Assembly (NCBI RefSeq): GCF_025996515.1
Contig: NZ_BLRH01000034.1
Span: 1,426,001 to 1,490,000 of the forward strand
From: Rhizohabitans arisaemae
Lineage (GTDB): Bacteria > Actinomycetota > Actinomycetes > Streptosporangiales > Streptosporangiaceae
Length of the DNA: 64,000 nucleotides
Direction of reading: 5' to 3'
Made by a program: the position numbers and the translations under genes. This document shows, piece after piece, positions 43,971 to 53,109 of this stretch. Position 1 is the stretch's first letter. Every line of letters begins with the position of its first letter. Under the pieces are notes generated by a model. That model made no database searches. It was not told the DNA's origin and saw only the letters and a list, made by a program, of their open reading frames with translations.

Positions 43971-45619
43971 CCGCGCTTCTTCCCGGTGACGAAGCCCCGG
44001 TTCACCACATGCAGCCGGCCGCCCCGCCCGTCGTAGGTGAACTCCCAGTCCGCGGCGGTCTTGAAGTAGTCGTCCACGGCGGCGATCCGCACCCGCTTGT
44101 ACCCGGGCCAGGTGCGCTTGCGCGCCTTCTCCTGAGCCTTCCAGTCCTTCACCGGATCGGACTTGGGGGTGGTCGTCTGGTCGATGAGCAGAAGCGAACC
44201 TCCGTCCGGCGGCTGGATGTAGACGGCGGTGCCGGCCCGCCGGATCACCCGCCAGTCCTTCGGGACGGCGACGCTGAAACCGGTCGGATCCCGGTGGACC
44301 CGCCAGCCTTCGGGCACCCCGCCGGTCGAAGGCGTGGGTGACACCGAGGGGGTGCCGGTCGGCTCGGCCGGATCGGGGCCGGAGGTCTCCCCGTCGGGGG
44401 TCGTCTTTCCCTCGGGGGGATCCTTGCCCGCCGGGGTCTCCGGCCCGGCGGACGGCGAGGCCGCCCCCGGAGGCCGTACCGGCTCCCCGTCGTCGGCCTC
44501 CCGGACGCCGAGCCACCCGGCCACGAGCGCCACGACGAGCGCCACCGGGACGATCAGCAGGAGCGTTCTGCCCCGGACGACCCGCTCCCGGCCCGGTTCC
44601 TCCGGCTCCGGCTCCCCCTCCGACCACGGCAGCCGGGCGGGGGGAGATTCCAGATGCGCCCCGGTGGCCACCACGGGGGGACCCGCGTCCGGCGCCGGGA
44701 CCGGCGGCGGAACGGGGACGGCGGCGGGCTCGCGCGGCTCCGGGCGAAGCCGGCCGAGGGCGGAGGGGAGGCGCGGCCGGAACCCGGGGCGCGGCTTCGC
44801 CGCGTCGACGACCTCACGGAGCATCTCCGCCGTCCGCTCGGCGCCGAGCCGCTCCGCCGGGTCCTTGCGGAGCAGCCCCGCCAGGACCGGGGCGAGCGGA
44901 CCCGCCAGGACGGTCTCCTCCGGGTCGTCTCGCATCACCGCGGTGATCGTGGCCAGCGGGGCGCCCCGGTCGAACGGCGGGCGTCCCTCCACCGCGGTGT
45001 AGAGGGTGGCGCCGAGCGACCACAGGTCCGACGCGGGCTTCGCCGACGCCCCGCCCGCGCGCTCCGGCGCGATGTAGGACGGGGTGCCGAGCAGCAGACC
45101 CGTGCGGGTCATCGGGTTCTCCTCGGCGATCGTGGCGATGCCGAAGTCGGTGAGGACGACCCGTCCGTCCTCGGCCAGCAGCACGTTCTCCGGTTTCACG
45201 TCCCGGTGCATGACGCCGGCGTCGTGCGCCGAGCCGAGCGCGGTCAGCACCTGCAGGCCGATGTCGGCGACCTTCTCGGGGGCGAGCGGACCGTCCTCCC
45301 GGACGACCTGGCCTAGGGAGCGGGAGGGGACGTACTGCATGACGATCCAGGGACGCCCGTCCTCCTCGACGACGTCGTGCACGACCACGACCCCGGGATG
45401 GGTGAGCCGTCCGGCCGCCCGCGCCTCCCGCATCATCCGGAGGCTGAAGTCGGCGCGCTCCTCGTCGCTGAAGTCCGGCCGGAGCCTGACCTCCTTGACG
45501 GCGACGATCCGGTCGAGAAGCTCGTCCCGGGCGCGCCACACGGTTCCCATCGCGCCCTGCCCGACCGGTTCGATAAGTTCATAACGGTTCGCGATCAGGC
45601 GTTTCATGGACTCGGACAT
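43877..45619 (-). CDS. Serine/threonine protein kinase with outside C-terminal domain
   Basis: About 580 aa. Kinase domain at the N-terminus: VGQGAMGTVWRARD, AVKEVRL, HRDVKPENVLL, DFGIATI and YIAPERAGG, all intact. A Pro-rich juxtamembrane segment and one membrane helix (TLLLIVPVALVVALVAGWLG) lead to a Pro/Gly/Ser-rich linker. The last ~130 residues form an extracytoplasmic domain (GFSVAVPKDWRVIRRAGTAVYI, WEFTYDGRGGRLHVVNRGFV). This is the usual layout of actinomycete PknB-like receptors without PASTA repeats. ATG 45619 is chosen with GGGAG just upstream; GTG 45640 is possible. Confidence 0.9.
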   Translation of the reverse strand: MSESMKRLIANRYELIEPVGQGAMGTVWRARDELLDRIVAVKEVRLRPDFSDEERADFSLRMMREARAAGRLTHPGVVVVHDVVEEDGRPWIVMQYVPSRSLGQVVREDGPLAPEKVADIGLQVLTALGSAHDAGVMHRDVKPENVLLAEDGRVVLTDFGIATIAEENPMTRTGLLLGTPSYIAPERAGGASAKPASDLWSLGATLYTAVEGRPPFDRGAPLATITAVMRDDPEETVLAGPLAPVLAGLLRKDPAERLGAERTAEMLREVVDAAKPRPGFRPRLPSALGRLRPEPREPAAVPVPPPVPAPDAGPPVVATGAHLESPPARLPWSEGEPEPEEPGRERVVRGRTLLLIVPVALVVALVAGWLGVREADDGEPVRPPGAASPSAGPETPAGKDPPEGKTTPDGETSGPDPAEPTGTPSVSPTPSTGGVPEGWRVHRDPTGFSVAVPKDWRVIRRAGTAVYIQPPDGGSLLLIDQTTTPKSDPVKDWKAQEKARKRTWPGYKRVRIAAVDDYFKTAADWEFTYDGRGGRLHVVNRGFVTGKKRGYAIFWRTKHSRWAEDLRLFDSFTATFQPAK

Positions 45620-45699
45620 ATCTCCCGACCCGGCGGACACTGGTAAACGTAAAGAATCGTTTCACAGATACGGCGCTGGTTTAGACGCCGCGGTCCGGG

Positions 45700-47208
45700 T
45701 CACCAAGGGATCGCGAAGAGTCCGTAATAGGCGGCGGCGAAGAGCAGCAGACCGGCGCCCCCGGTGATCCCGACCACGGTGAGCCGCTGCCACCTGGTGG
45801 GATGCCACCCGTCCCGCACGTTGCGCACGATCTCCGCGACGGTCGTCACCTGCTGGAGGAGGAGCAGGACGGCGAGCGTGCGGACGACCAGCCAGCCGGC
45901 CAGGACCGCGGGCCAGGCCCCCGCCTGGTTGACCGCGAACAGCACCAGCATGGTGAAGAGCGCCGTGACCGCGGCGAGCAGCCCGAACACCGTCATGGTG
46001 AGGCGGCCCAGGCGCGGACGGATCGTGTTCCAGCGCTGCTGCCCCGTCTCGACCGGGATCAGCATGTCGTGGTTCCGGAGCCGGGTGACGACCGCGGCGA
46101 CGGGACCCGCGACGTAGCCGATCCCCGCCATGCAGAGCGCGAGCCCGAGCACGGCCCCGCCCGCGTACCAGGGCGCGACCGGCACGTCGGCGACCGCGTA
46201 GCGCTGCACCGGGGTGGCTCCGGCGATCTGCTCCCCCGCCGCCGGCCGGGCGGTATCGGGCAGGCCGCGGATCCACCCGGCGAGCGTGCCCAGGTAGCGC
46301 GGGGTGAATTCGCCGCCGTTGATGCGCATCGCGTGGTCGGCGCCGGGAAAGAACCTGATCGTGTAGTTCTCGTTCCCGGCCTGGCGGAGCGAGTTCTCCA
46401 GGACCCTGGTGCTCTCGACGAAGGGGATCGAGGGGTCGTCGGTGCCGTAGAGGGCGAGCACCGGCTGCTTGATCCGCCGCAGCCACGGGGTGCTGTCGTA
46501 GTGGAGGAAGCCCAGGCCGACCGCTCCCATCCCCTTGTCGAGCAGGTTGTAGACGCCCGACGGGGCGTGCAGGCGGTCCAGTTGCCGGTTGAGCGCCCAG
46601 GCGACCTGGCGGAGCGGGGTGACGTTGGGCGCCGAGACCATCACGGTGAAGCCCACGTCCCGGCTCTTGGCCGCGGCGACGGGCACCACCCACGTGCCCT
46701 CGCTCACCCCCCACAGCCCGGTCCTGGCCGGATCGACGTCGGGCCTGGCCCGGAGCACCTGTACGGCGGCGAGCGCGTCGTCGGCGAGGAGGCCGAAGTC
46801 CCGGTTCCGGAACGAGTAGCCTTCGCTGCGCTTGTCGTAGACGAGGGTGACGACGCCGCTCGCGGCGAGATGCCGGGCCTGGGTGACGAACTCCCCCCGG
46901 TCCGCCCGGCCCGAACCCTGGACGAAGACCAGGGCGGGGTACCGGCCCGGCGTCGCCGGCGAGACCACGGTGGCCGGCAGGCCGATACCGCCGCGGACCG
47001 ACACGCGCACCTCTTCGCTGCGGATCGGGAGGTCCGCGCGGACCGCGGTGCCCTCGCCCGCCGGCTGCGCGGGGAGCCCGTGATAGATCTGGTGGGCCGC
47101 GACCGGGCGTGGATCGTAGGACGGCGGGGACAGCAGGCTGCCGGACGCCGCCAGGCTCACCAGCACCAACCCGGCGGCCGCTCCCACTGTGCTACGACCA
47201 GCGCGCAT
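45700..47208 (-). CDS. Exported alpha/beta hydrolase with C-terminal membrane domain
   Basis: 502 aa. N-terminal signal or anchor (VGAAAGLVLVSLAASGSLLS), then an alpha/beta hydrolase of the dienelactone hydrolase/acyl-peptide esterase group. The domain shows YPALVFVQGSGRADRGEF, YDKRSEGYS, nucleophile GLWGVSEGTWVVPVAA, Asp in YGTDDPSIPF and His in GADHAMRI. Four to five membrane helices follow, from about residue 355 (GGAVLGLALCMAGIGYVAG), an unusual addition for this fold. Start ATG 47208 follows AAAGGT. The catalytic domain probably faces outside. Function unknown. Confidence 0.82.
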   Translation of the reverse strand: MRAGRSTVGAAAGLVLVSLAASGSLLSPPSYDPRPVAAHQIYHGLPAQPAGEGTAVRADLPIRSEEVRVSVRGGIGLPATVVSPATPGRYPALVFVQGSGRADRGEFVTQARHLAASGVVTLVYDKRSEGYSFRNRDFGLLADDALAAVQVLRARPDVDPARTGLWGVSEGTWVVPVAAAKSRDVGFTVMVSAPNVTPLRQVAWALNRQLDRLHAPSGVYNLLDKGMGAVGLGFLHYDSTPWLRRIKQPVLALYGTDDPSIPFVESTRVLENSLRQAGNENYTIRFFPGADHAMRINGGEFTPRYLGTLAGWIRGLPDTARPAAGEQIAGATPVQRYAVADVPVAPWYAGGAVLGLALCMAGIGYVAGPVAAVVTRLRNHDMLIPVETGQQRWNTIRPRLGRLTMTVFGLLAAVTALFTMLVLFAVNQAGAWPAVLAGWLVVRTLAVLLLLQQVTTVAEIVRNVRDGWHPTRWQRLTVVGITGGAGLLLFAAAYYGLFAIPW

Positions 47209-47640
47209 ACCTTTGTCCCGTATATCCTCGCTCGTCCGTTCCTACCCTTATCTGATCATCACTGTAGAACACACCTGCCACACGGTCGCCGGGCGACCTC
47301 CCTGAGTGTGCAACCCGTTATCAAGTCAGACAAGTCTGAGGCCGCCGAACTTCCCGGAGCCCCTGTCGCCGTCCCGCGTGTCCGCAGCTCACCACAGTGA
47401 TACGAAAGTCTGGCCGAAAATCGGGACCTCCAGACCCGAGCAAGTGAACATTATTCGCAAAGAATGACATAACCGTTTTCTCCCTCTCTAGTCATCTCAA
47501 TCACATCCATCCGCTCACTTGGGGAGCCGACGCGCCGGTACAGGCCGCGGCGGGCCACCGTCCGCCCGGCTCCCGCCGGAGCTCGGGCCGGAACCTCCGG
47601 TGAAGGGGAAAATGTCGCCCCTTCGCCGTAGGCTTGGCCC
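47209..47640. other. Divergent intergenic region, with a small palindrome
   Basis: About 430 bp between the divergent hydrolase and polX genes. It holds the perfect palindrome TCAGAC-AA-GTCTGA (47326-47339), a possible operator, and an AT-rich part at about 47445-47515. No credible gene or RNA is seen. It should contain both promoters. Confidence 0.5.
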
Positions 47641-49326
47641 ATGGCGAGGGCCAATGACGAGATGGCGGCGCTTCTGGATGAGTACGCGAGCCTGTTCGCG
47701 CTCACCGGAGGCGACGCGTTCCGCGTACGCAGCTATCAGAAGGCCGCCAAGTCGATCGCCGGTTTCCCGGACGACCTCCGCGAGACCGACATCCGGCGCA
47801 TCCCGGGGGTGGGGTCGGCGATCACCGGCAAGGTGGAGGAGTTTCTCCGGACGGGGACCTTCCATCAGCTGGAGCGACTCCGCGGCGAGGTGCCCGAGGG
47901 GGTGCGGCGGCTCACCAAGATCCCCACGCTCGGTCCCAAGAAGGCGATGATGCTCTTCCAGGACCTCGGCATCGACTCCCCCGAGGCCCTGGTGGCCGCG
48001 ATCGAGCAGGGCAGGCTGGCGGGCGTGCGCGGATTCGGCGCCAAGACCGAGGCGAACATCCTGCGCGGCGTCGAGCAGCTCACCCAGACACGGGTGCACG
48101 CCGGGGTCGCGATGGGGATCGCGAAGCAGGTCATGCGCGATCTGGCCCCCCTCACCCGGCGGATGGAGTACGCGGGCTCGCTGCGGCGGTGCAAGGACAC
48201 CATCGGCGACGTCGACGTCCTCGCCACGGCCGACGACCCCCTCGCGCTGATGGAGGCCGTCCGGCGGCTGCCGTACGTCGTCGAGGTGGTCGCGAGCGGC
48301 CCGGCCAAGACCTCGATCCGGGTCGAGCACGGCCTCCAGGTCGACGTGCGGGTGGTGCCCGAGGAGTCGTTCGGCGCCGCGCTGATCTACTTCACCGGCT
48401 CCAAGGAGCACAACGTCCACATCCGGGAGATCGCGGTACGGCAAGGGCGCAAACTCTCCGAGTACGGCCTGTTCGAGGGGGATCTCCGTGTCGCCGCCGC
48501 GACCGAGGAGGAGGTCTACCACGCGCTCGGCCTGCCGTGGATCCCCCCGCCGCTGCGCGAGGACACCGGGGAGATCGAGGCCGCCCGCCGGGGTGAGCTG
48601 CCCGTGCTCGTGCAGGCCGGCGACCTCCGCGGCGACCTGCACACCCACACCGACCTCACCGACGGCGTCGCGACCCTGGCGGAGATGGTCGCCGCCGCCG
48701 CGGCCCGGGGATACGAGTACTACGCGGTCACCGACCACGCGCCCAACCTGGCCATGCAGCGGATGACCCTGGAGAAGGCGCTCGCGCAGCGGGCCGAGCT
48801 GCCCGCGCTGGAACGCCGGTACGGCCTGCGGCTGCTGCACGGCACCGAGCTCAACATCGCCGCCGACGGGACCGTGGACTGGCCGGCCGAGATCCTCGCC
48901 GGATTCGACGTCTGCGTCGCCTCCGTGCACTCGCACTTCACCCAGTCCCGCGAGGAGATGACCCGGCGCTTCATCACCGCCTGCGAGAACCCGTATGTGC
49001 ACGTCATCGGCCACCCCACGGCGCGCAAGATCGGTAAACGGCCGTCGGTGGACGCCGACTGGGACGCCGTCTTCAAGGCGTGCGCCCGCACCGGCACCGC
49101 GCTGGAGATCGACTCCTTCCCCGATCGGAACGACCTCCCCGCGGACCTGGTACGGCTGGCGCGCACCCACGGCGTGAAGTTCTCCGTCGACAGCGACGCG
49201 CACGCCGTACCGCACCTCGCCAACATCCCCTACGGGATCGGGACCGCCCAGCGCGGTTGGCTCACCGCCGACGACGTCGTCAACACCTGGCCGGTGGACC
49301 GGCTCCTCGAATTCCTCAAACCCTGA
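47641..49326 (+). CDS. polX: DNA polymerase/3'-5' exonuclease PolX
   Basis: 561-aa bacterial family X polymerase that fills gaps in base-excision repair. N-terminal helix-hairpin-helix region (IRRIPGVGSAITGKVEEFL, GVRGFGAKTEANIL), polymerase palm with the catalytic GDVDVLAT, and a PHP nuclease domain (LRGDLHTHTDLTDG, YAVTDHAPNLAM, VHSHFTQSREEM, VSDSDAHAV-type end) follow in order. All metal-binding residues expected are visible. The start is ATG 47641. Confidence 0.95.
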   Translation: MARANDEMAALLDEYASLFALTGGDAFRVRSYQKAAKSIAGFPDDLRETDIRRIPGVGSAITGKVEEFLRTGTFHQLERLRGEVPEGVRRLTKIPTLGPKKAMMLFQDLGIDSPEALVAAIEQGRLAGVRGFGAKTEANILRGVEQLTQTRVHAGVAMGIAKQVMRDLAPLTRRMEYAGSLRRCKDTIGDVDVLATADDPLALMEAVRRLPYVVEVVASGPAKTSIRVEHGLQVDVRVVPEESFGAALIYFTGSKEHNVHIREIAVRQGRKLSEYGLFEGDLRVAAATEEEVYHALGLPWIPPPLREDTGEIEAARRGELPVLVQAGDLRGDLHTHTDLTDGVATLAEMVAAAAARGYEYYAVTDHAPNLAMQRMTLEKALAQRAELPALERRYGLRLLHGTELNIAADGTVDWPAEILAGFDVCVASVHSHFTQSREEMTRRFITACENPYVHVIGHPTARKIGKRPSVDADWDAVFKACARTGTALEIDSFPDRNDLPADLVRLARTHGVKFSVDSDAHAVPHLANIPYGIGTAQRGWLTADDVVNTWPVDRLLEFLKP

Positions 49327-49476
49327 GACCCCGGCGTCTCCCGAGCGGTCGAAGCCGATCCCGGCGGCCGGGCATCGGTGTCCCGCGCCGCAGGCGGTTC
49401 GATCTCGGCGTCGCGCTCGGTCTCCCCGGTGCCGCCGAGGCCGCTCGGCCCTGGGATCTCGCCGTAGAATTCCGGC

Positions 49477-50331
49477 ATGGCAGAGATCACCGCACGGAGT
49501 GGGACGTGGTCGTTCGACGGGGATATCGTGCGAATCGTCCCGGGCCATGACCGGGCGGTGCACAAGCTCCGGCAAATCCTCGGGGAAGTGCCCGTCCCGC
49601 TGGAAGCCGTCCTCGGGATCGCCCTCGAACCCGGCCGCAAGGGCGGACGGGTCCGGCTGCGTCTCCGTGTAGGCGCCGATCCCCTGCTTCAGGCCACCGG
49701 CGGACGACTCGCCGACGAGACCGACCCGTACCAGCTGACCGTCGATGCCAACCGCGTCGGCGTCGCCGAGTACTTCGTCGACGAGGTGCGGAACTCGCTG
49801 CTGATCGCCCAGATCCCGTCCGGCCCGTGCGACCGCTACCTGCTGCCGGGCCCGCCCGTCCCGGTCTCGGTCTCCGGGTACGACGGCACCGCCACCTTCG
49901 ACGGCGAACGGGTCCGCCTGGAGTGGAACTGGGCCACCGAGGACGCCAAGAAGCGCGCCGGATCCCAGGAGTTCACCCTCCGCGAGCTCACCGGTGTCGA
50001 GTGGACCCCGAGCCTGCTGCGCTTCCGGATCGGCGGCGCCCCGCCGTCCGGTTCCCCCTCGCACGACCCCCACTGTCTTTCCCTGTGGGGCTTTCAGAAG
50101 GATGTCGGGATGTCGGCGCTCCTCGCCGCCGCAGTCACCGCCCGCCTCCCCCACCCCGCAGGTCCCGAACCCGAGCCGGCGGCGATCGCGGCCCCCGCGG
50201 AGACCCCCGCCGAGGACGACCACGACGTCCTGCTGCGCCGGCTCCGCGAGCTCGGTGACCTGCGCCGGGAGGGCATCCTCACCGAGGAGGAGTTCAGCGT
50301 CGCCAAGCAGGCCGTCCTCCGTCGCCTGTAG
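49477..50331 (+). CDS. DUF4429 domain protein with SHOCT tail
   Basis: 284 aa, cytoplasmic. Two DUF4429-type beta domains occur, with GTWSFDGDIVRIVPG at the N-terminus and YDGTATFDGERVRLEWNW in the second. A C-terminal SHOCT helix pair (VLLRRLRELGDLRREGILTEEEF, then AKQAVLRRL) follows. SHOCT motifs often mediate oligomerisation. Function is unknown; the family is confined mainly to actinomycetes. The gene ends 64 bp from the convergent MFS gene. Confidence 0.83.
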   Translation: MAEITARSGTWSFDGDIVRIVPGHDRAVHKLRQILGEVPVPLEAVLGIALEPGRKGGRVRLRLRVGADPLLQATGGRLADETDPYQLTVDANRVGVAEYFVDEVRNSLLIAQIPSGPCDRYLLPGPPVPVSVSGYDGTATFDGERVRLEWNWATEDAKKRAGSQEFTLRELTGVEWTPSLLRFRIGGAPPSGSPSHDPHCLSLWGFQKDVGMSALLAAAVTARLPHPAGPEPEPAAIAAPAETPAEDDHDVLLRRLRELGDLRREGILTEEEFSVAKQAVLRRL

Positions 50332-50394
50332 ACCCGCGCCGACCGGGGCACGATGCCGGCCGACGTGGTCTCCACCCGAGATCGAGGATTGCCT

Positions 50395-51927
50395 TCACCC
50401 GTGGGCCTGCTGCTCCGGCGCCGGCCCCCGGGGGAGTGCTACGGCCGCCAGCGCGGCGGCGGCCACCAGGACGGCCGCGGTCGCCCACATCGCCACCTGC
50501 AGCCCGTCCGTGAACGCGGTCCCGGCAGCTTCGATCAGCGTCGTCCCGGCCTCCCCGGGCAGGGAACCGGCCACCGCGACCGCCCCGCCGAGGGTGTCGC
50601 GCGCCGCCTCGGCGAGCTGCTCGGGCGTCCCCTCCGGCACGGTCAGCCCGATCCGGTAGACGGCGGTGGCCACGCTGCCGAAGATCGCCAGGCCCAGGGC
50701 GCCGCCGAACTCCTGCGCGGTCTCCGACAGCGCCGCGGCGGAACCGGAGCGCTCCCTCGGCGCGGCCCCGACCACCATGTCGATGCCGAGCACCAGCAGC
50801 GGGGCTCCGCCCAGGAAGAACAGCACCTGACCTCCGAGCACCAGCGCCAGGTCGCCACCGGAGCCCACCGAGCCGACCAGGACGACGCCGAACGCCGAAA
50901 CCACCAACCCCGCAGCCGAGACCCGCCTGGCACCCCACCGCTTGGCCAGGGCGGGGGCCAGCGTGAAGCCGAGCAGGACCGCCACGGCCGGCGCCAGCGC
51001 CACCAGCCCGGTTTGGAACGGCGAGAGGCCGAGCACCAGCTGAAGGTACTGGCCGGCGAGCAGGCCGACGGCCGGACCGGAGACGATGACCAGCGTCAGC
51101 GTGCCGAGTGCGGCGCTGAACCGGCGGACCGCGAAGAGCTTCAGATCGAGCAGCGGCTCCGCAAGCCTGCGCTGGCGCCGGACGAACAGCACCCCGACCC
51201 CGATACCGGCGGCCAGGGCGAGGAACGCGGGCCATCCGGCCCCGGCGGCGGCGATCTCCTTGACCCCGTAGACGACCAGGAGGGCGGCGGACACCGACAG
51301 GGCCACGCTGGCCAGGTCGACGGGACCTGAGCCCGGGGTGCGGTACTCGGGGAGGAACAGCGGCCCGGCCACCAGCAGGATCGCCATCACCGGCAGGTTG
51401 ATCAGGAACACGGCGCCCCACCAGAAGTGCTCAAGGAGGAGGCCGCCGACGAACGGGCCGAGCACCATACCGCCGGTGAACCCCGACATCCACAGGCTGA
51501 TGGCCCGGGTGCGCTGGACCGGATCGTGGAACATGTTGCTGATCAGCGACAGGGTGGACGGCATCAGCGTGGCCCCGGCCACGCCGAGGAGGGCGCGGGC
51601 CACGATCAGCAGCTCGGCGCTCGACGCGAAGGCCGCGAGCGCGGAGGCGACGGCGAACGCGGCCGCGCCGATCAGCAGCACCCGGCGCCGCCCGTACCGA
51701 TCACCCAGATTCCCCATCGTGATCAGAAAGCCGGCGATGAGGAAACCGTAGATGTCGTTGATCCAGAGCAACTGGGCACCGCTGGGTTGCAGATCCTCGC
51801 TCAACGAGGGCACGGCGAGGGTCAGCACCGTCACGTCGATCGACAACAGCATCGTGGGCAGCACCAGGACGGCCAACCCGATCCATTCACGGCTTCCGGC
51901 ACGTTTCACAGAGGTTTGATCAGTCAT
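50395..51927 (-). CDS. MFS drug exporter (DHA2/EmrB-QacA type)
   Basis: 510-aa proton-driven exporter with 14 predicted spans. Motif A GNLGDRYGRRRVL and the antiporter segment MSGFTGGMVLGPFVGGLLL are typical of the 14-TM DHA2 group. The message is predicted to be leaderless: the promoter at 51935-51965 ends 7 bases before ATG 51927. A MerR-type operator overlaps the promoter, so induction by the exported drug is probable, but no MerR gene is nearby in this window. Confidence 0.9.
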   Translation of the reverse strand: MTDQTSVKRAGSREWIGLAVLVLPTMLLSIDVTVLTLAVPSLSEDLQPSGAQLLWINDIYGFLIAGFLITMGNLGDRYGRRRVLLIGAAAFAVASALAAFASSAELLIVARALLGVAGATLMPSTLSLISNMFHDPVQRTRAISLWMSGFTGGMVLGPFVGGLLLEHFWWGAVFLINLPVMAILLVAGPLFLPEYRTPGSGPVDLASVALSVSAALLVVYGVKEIAAAGAGWPAFLALAAGIGVGVLFVRRQRRLAEPLLDLKLFAVRRFSAALGTLTLVIVSGPAVGLLAGQYLQLVLGLSPFQTGLVALAPAVAVLLGFTLAPALAKRWGARRVSAAGLVVSAFGVVLVGSVGSGGDLALVLGGQVLFFLGGAPLLVLGIDMVVGAAPRERSGSAAALSETAQEFGGALGLAIFGSVATAVYRIGLTVPEGTPEQLAEAARDTLGGAVAVAGSLPGEAGTTLIEAAGTAFTDGLQVAMWATAAVLVAAAALAAVALPRGPAPEQQAHG

Positions 51928-51934
51928 GCGGTAA

Positions 51935-51965
51935 ACGCTAGAAGCTCTAGCAAGGTAGAGGTCAA
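51935..51965 (-). promoter_or_regulatory. MerR-type promoter with 19-bp spacer
   Basis: On the minus strand the -35 is TTGACC (51965-51960), a 19-bp spacer, then the -10 TAGCGT (51940-51935), 7 bases before the MFS start. A dyad CTCTA-N6-TAGAG (51945-51960) fills the spacer and another, GCTAGA-N3-TCTAGC (51938-51952), overlaps the -10. The over-long spacer with a central dyad is the hallmark of MerR-activated promoters. Confidence 0.75.
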
Positions 51966-52014
51966 CCTCGGTGCGCAAACCGGTCGAAGCGCCGCCTCCC
52001 GGCCTTCTCCGGCT

Positions 52015-53028
52015 TCAGACGGTAACGGTCTGTTTGGCCAGGCGGCGGACGATCTCCTCGTCGACGGTGTGGCCGATGCCGGGCTGGGTGAGCGGCACGG
52101 CGACCACGCCGCCGTGCGGGCTGAGGTCGGGGGCGAGGGCCCGTACCCCCTTGCCGAGCCGCGGCGGGGCGTCGCTCACATCGCTCGGGAAGGTGCAGCC
52201 GCGCATGCTCGCCAAGGCGAGGGCGGCGGCGCGGGCGATGCCGGTGCCGCCTTCCCGGGCGCAGTGGGCGTCCCAGCCGGCCCGTACCGCCATGTCGTAG
52301 GCGCGGCGGGCGGTGCTGAGGCCGCCGAGGCGGGAGACCCGCAGGGTGAGGGCGCGGCCCGCCTTGGCGTCGATCGCCGCCTTCAGGGTCGGCAGGTCCT
52401 CGATGTGCGGGGCCACCGCGGCGTCCACCATGATCTGCAGCTCGGCGCTCTCCTGGAGGCCGGCGAACGGGCGTTCGACGGTGAGGAGCCCGTAGCCGTC
52501 CAGTGCCGCCAGCTCCTCCGGGTTCCGATAGGCCCGCCGGCCGTCGACGGAGATCGCCAACGCCGGATAGAGCCGGCGGACCGCGCGGAGCGGCTCAAGG
52601 TCCCACCCGGGGGTGATGGTGAGGGTGATGTGGGCGTATCCCGCGCACATGAAGCGGTTGACCCTGCTGAGCAGGCTGTCCAGGTCACGCTCGGCGGGGA
52701 CGCGGACCCCCGCGACGACGTTGGTACGGCTGCCGCCCAGTGCGTGCGCCAAGGGGACGCCGGTCATCCGGCACCACAGATCCCAGCACGCCAAGTCGAA
52801 CTCGGGGCGGACCCCAAGCTCGTCGGGATGTTCCCAGTCCACGCCGACCAGGGCGGGCCCGAGGTCACGCTCGATGCGGTGGAGGGTCTCCTCGGCGTCG
52901 CCCGGCTCGGGGATCTCCCCCCAGGCGGTCATCCCGCCGTACTCGGTGAGCCGGATCAGCACGCTTTCCGGCCGCCGCCCCTGCGGGAGCACGACCCGAT
53001 ACGCATCAACCTGTCGAACGTGTGGCAC
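52015..53028 (-). CDS. Enolase-superfamily (MenC/NAAAR-like) protein lacking catalytic lysines
   Basis: 337 aa. Clear o-succinylbenzoate synthase/N-acylamino acid racemase fold: FDLACWDLWCRMTGVPL, GYAHITLTITPGWDLEPL, ISVDGRRAYRN, RLGGLSTARRAYDMAV, TGIARAAALALASM. The K-x-K motif expected in GY-x-x-IKLKI reads T135-L-T137, so both acid/base lysines are gone. The third metal-ligand block reads APHIEDL, not the usual LDES, and the later K-x-x-R-x-GG reads RVSRLGG. D162 and E185 remain. The protein is probably not a normal racemase or synthase. No menaquinone genes are adjacent. Confidence 0.8.
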   Translation of the reverse strand: MPHVRQVDAYRVVLPQGRRPESVLIRLTEYGGMTAWGEIPEPGDAEETLHRIERDLGPALVGVDWEHPDELGVRPEFDLACWDLWCRMTGVPLAHALGGSRTNVVAGVRVPAERDLDSLLSRVNRFMCAGYAHITLTITPGWDLEPLRAVRRLYPALAISVDGRRAYRNPEELAALDGYGLLTVERPFAGLQESAELQIMVDAAVAPHIEDLPTLKAAIDAKAGRALTLRVSRLGGLSTARRAYDMAVRAGWDAHCAREGGTGIARAAALALASMRGCTFPSDVSDAPPRLGKGVRALAPDLSPHGGVVAVPLTQPGIGHTVDEEIVRRLAKQTVTV

Positions 53029-53109
53029 ACCCCTTTCTATCGTTTTCCGGGCACCACTCCGGCCATCGACCCACTATCCGGGCGCAGCACCGTCCCCGGC
53101 ACCCCCCGC

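Noticed and set aside
47451-47520. Short AT-rich minus-strand ORF ending in MDVIEMTREGENGYVILCE
   Set aside because: No ribosome site, no homology and in a divergent promoter region; probably chance.
47515-50223. A 902-codon open frame on the minus strand opposite polX
   Set aside because: Antisense of polX and the DUF4429 gene; composition follows the third-position GC of the real genes.
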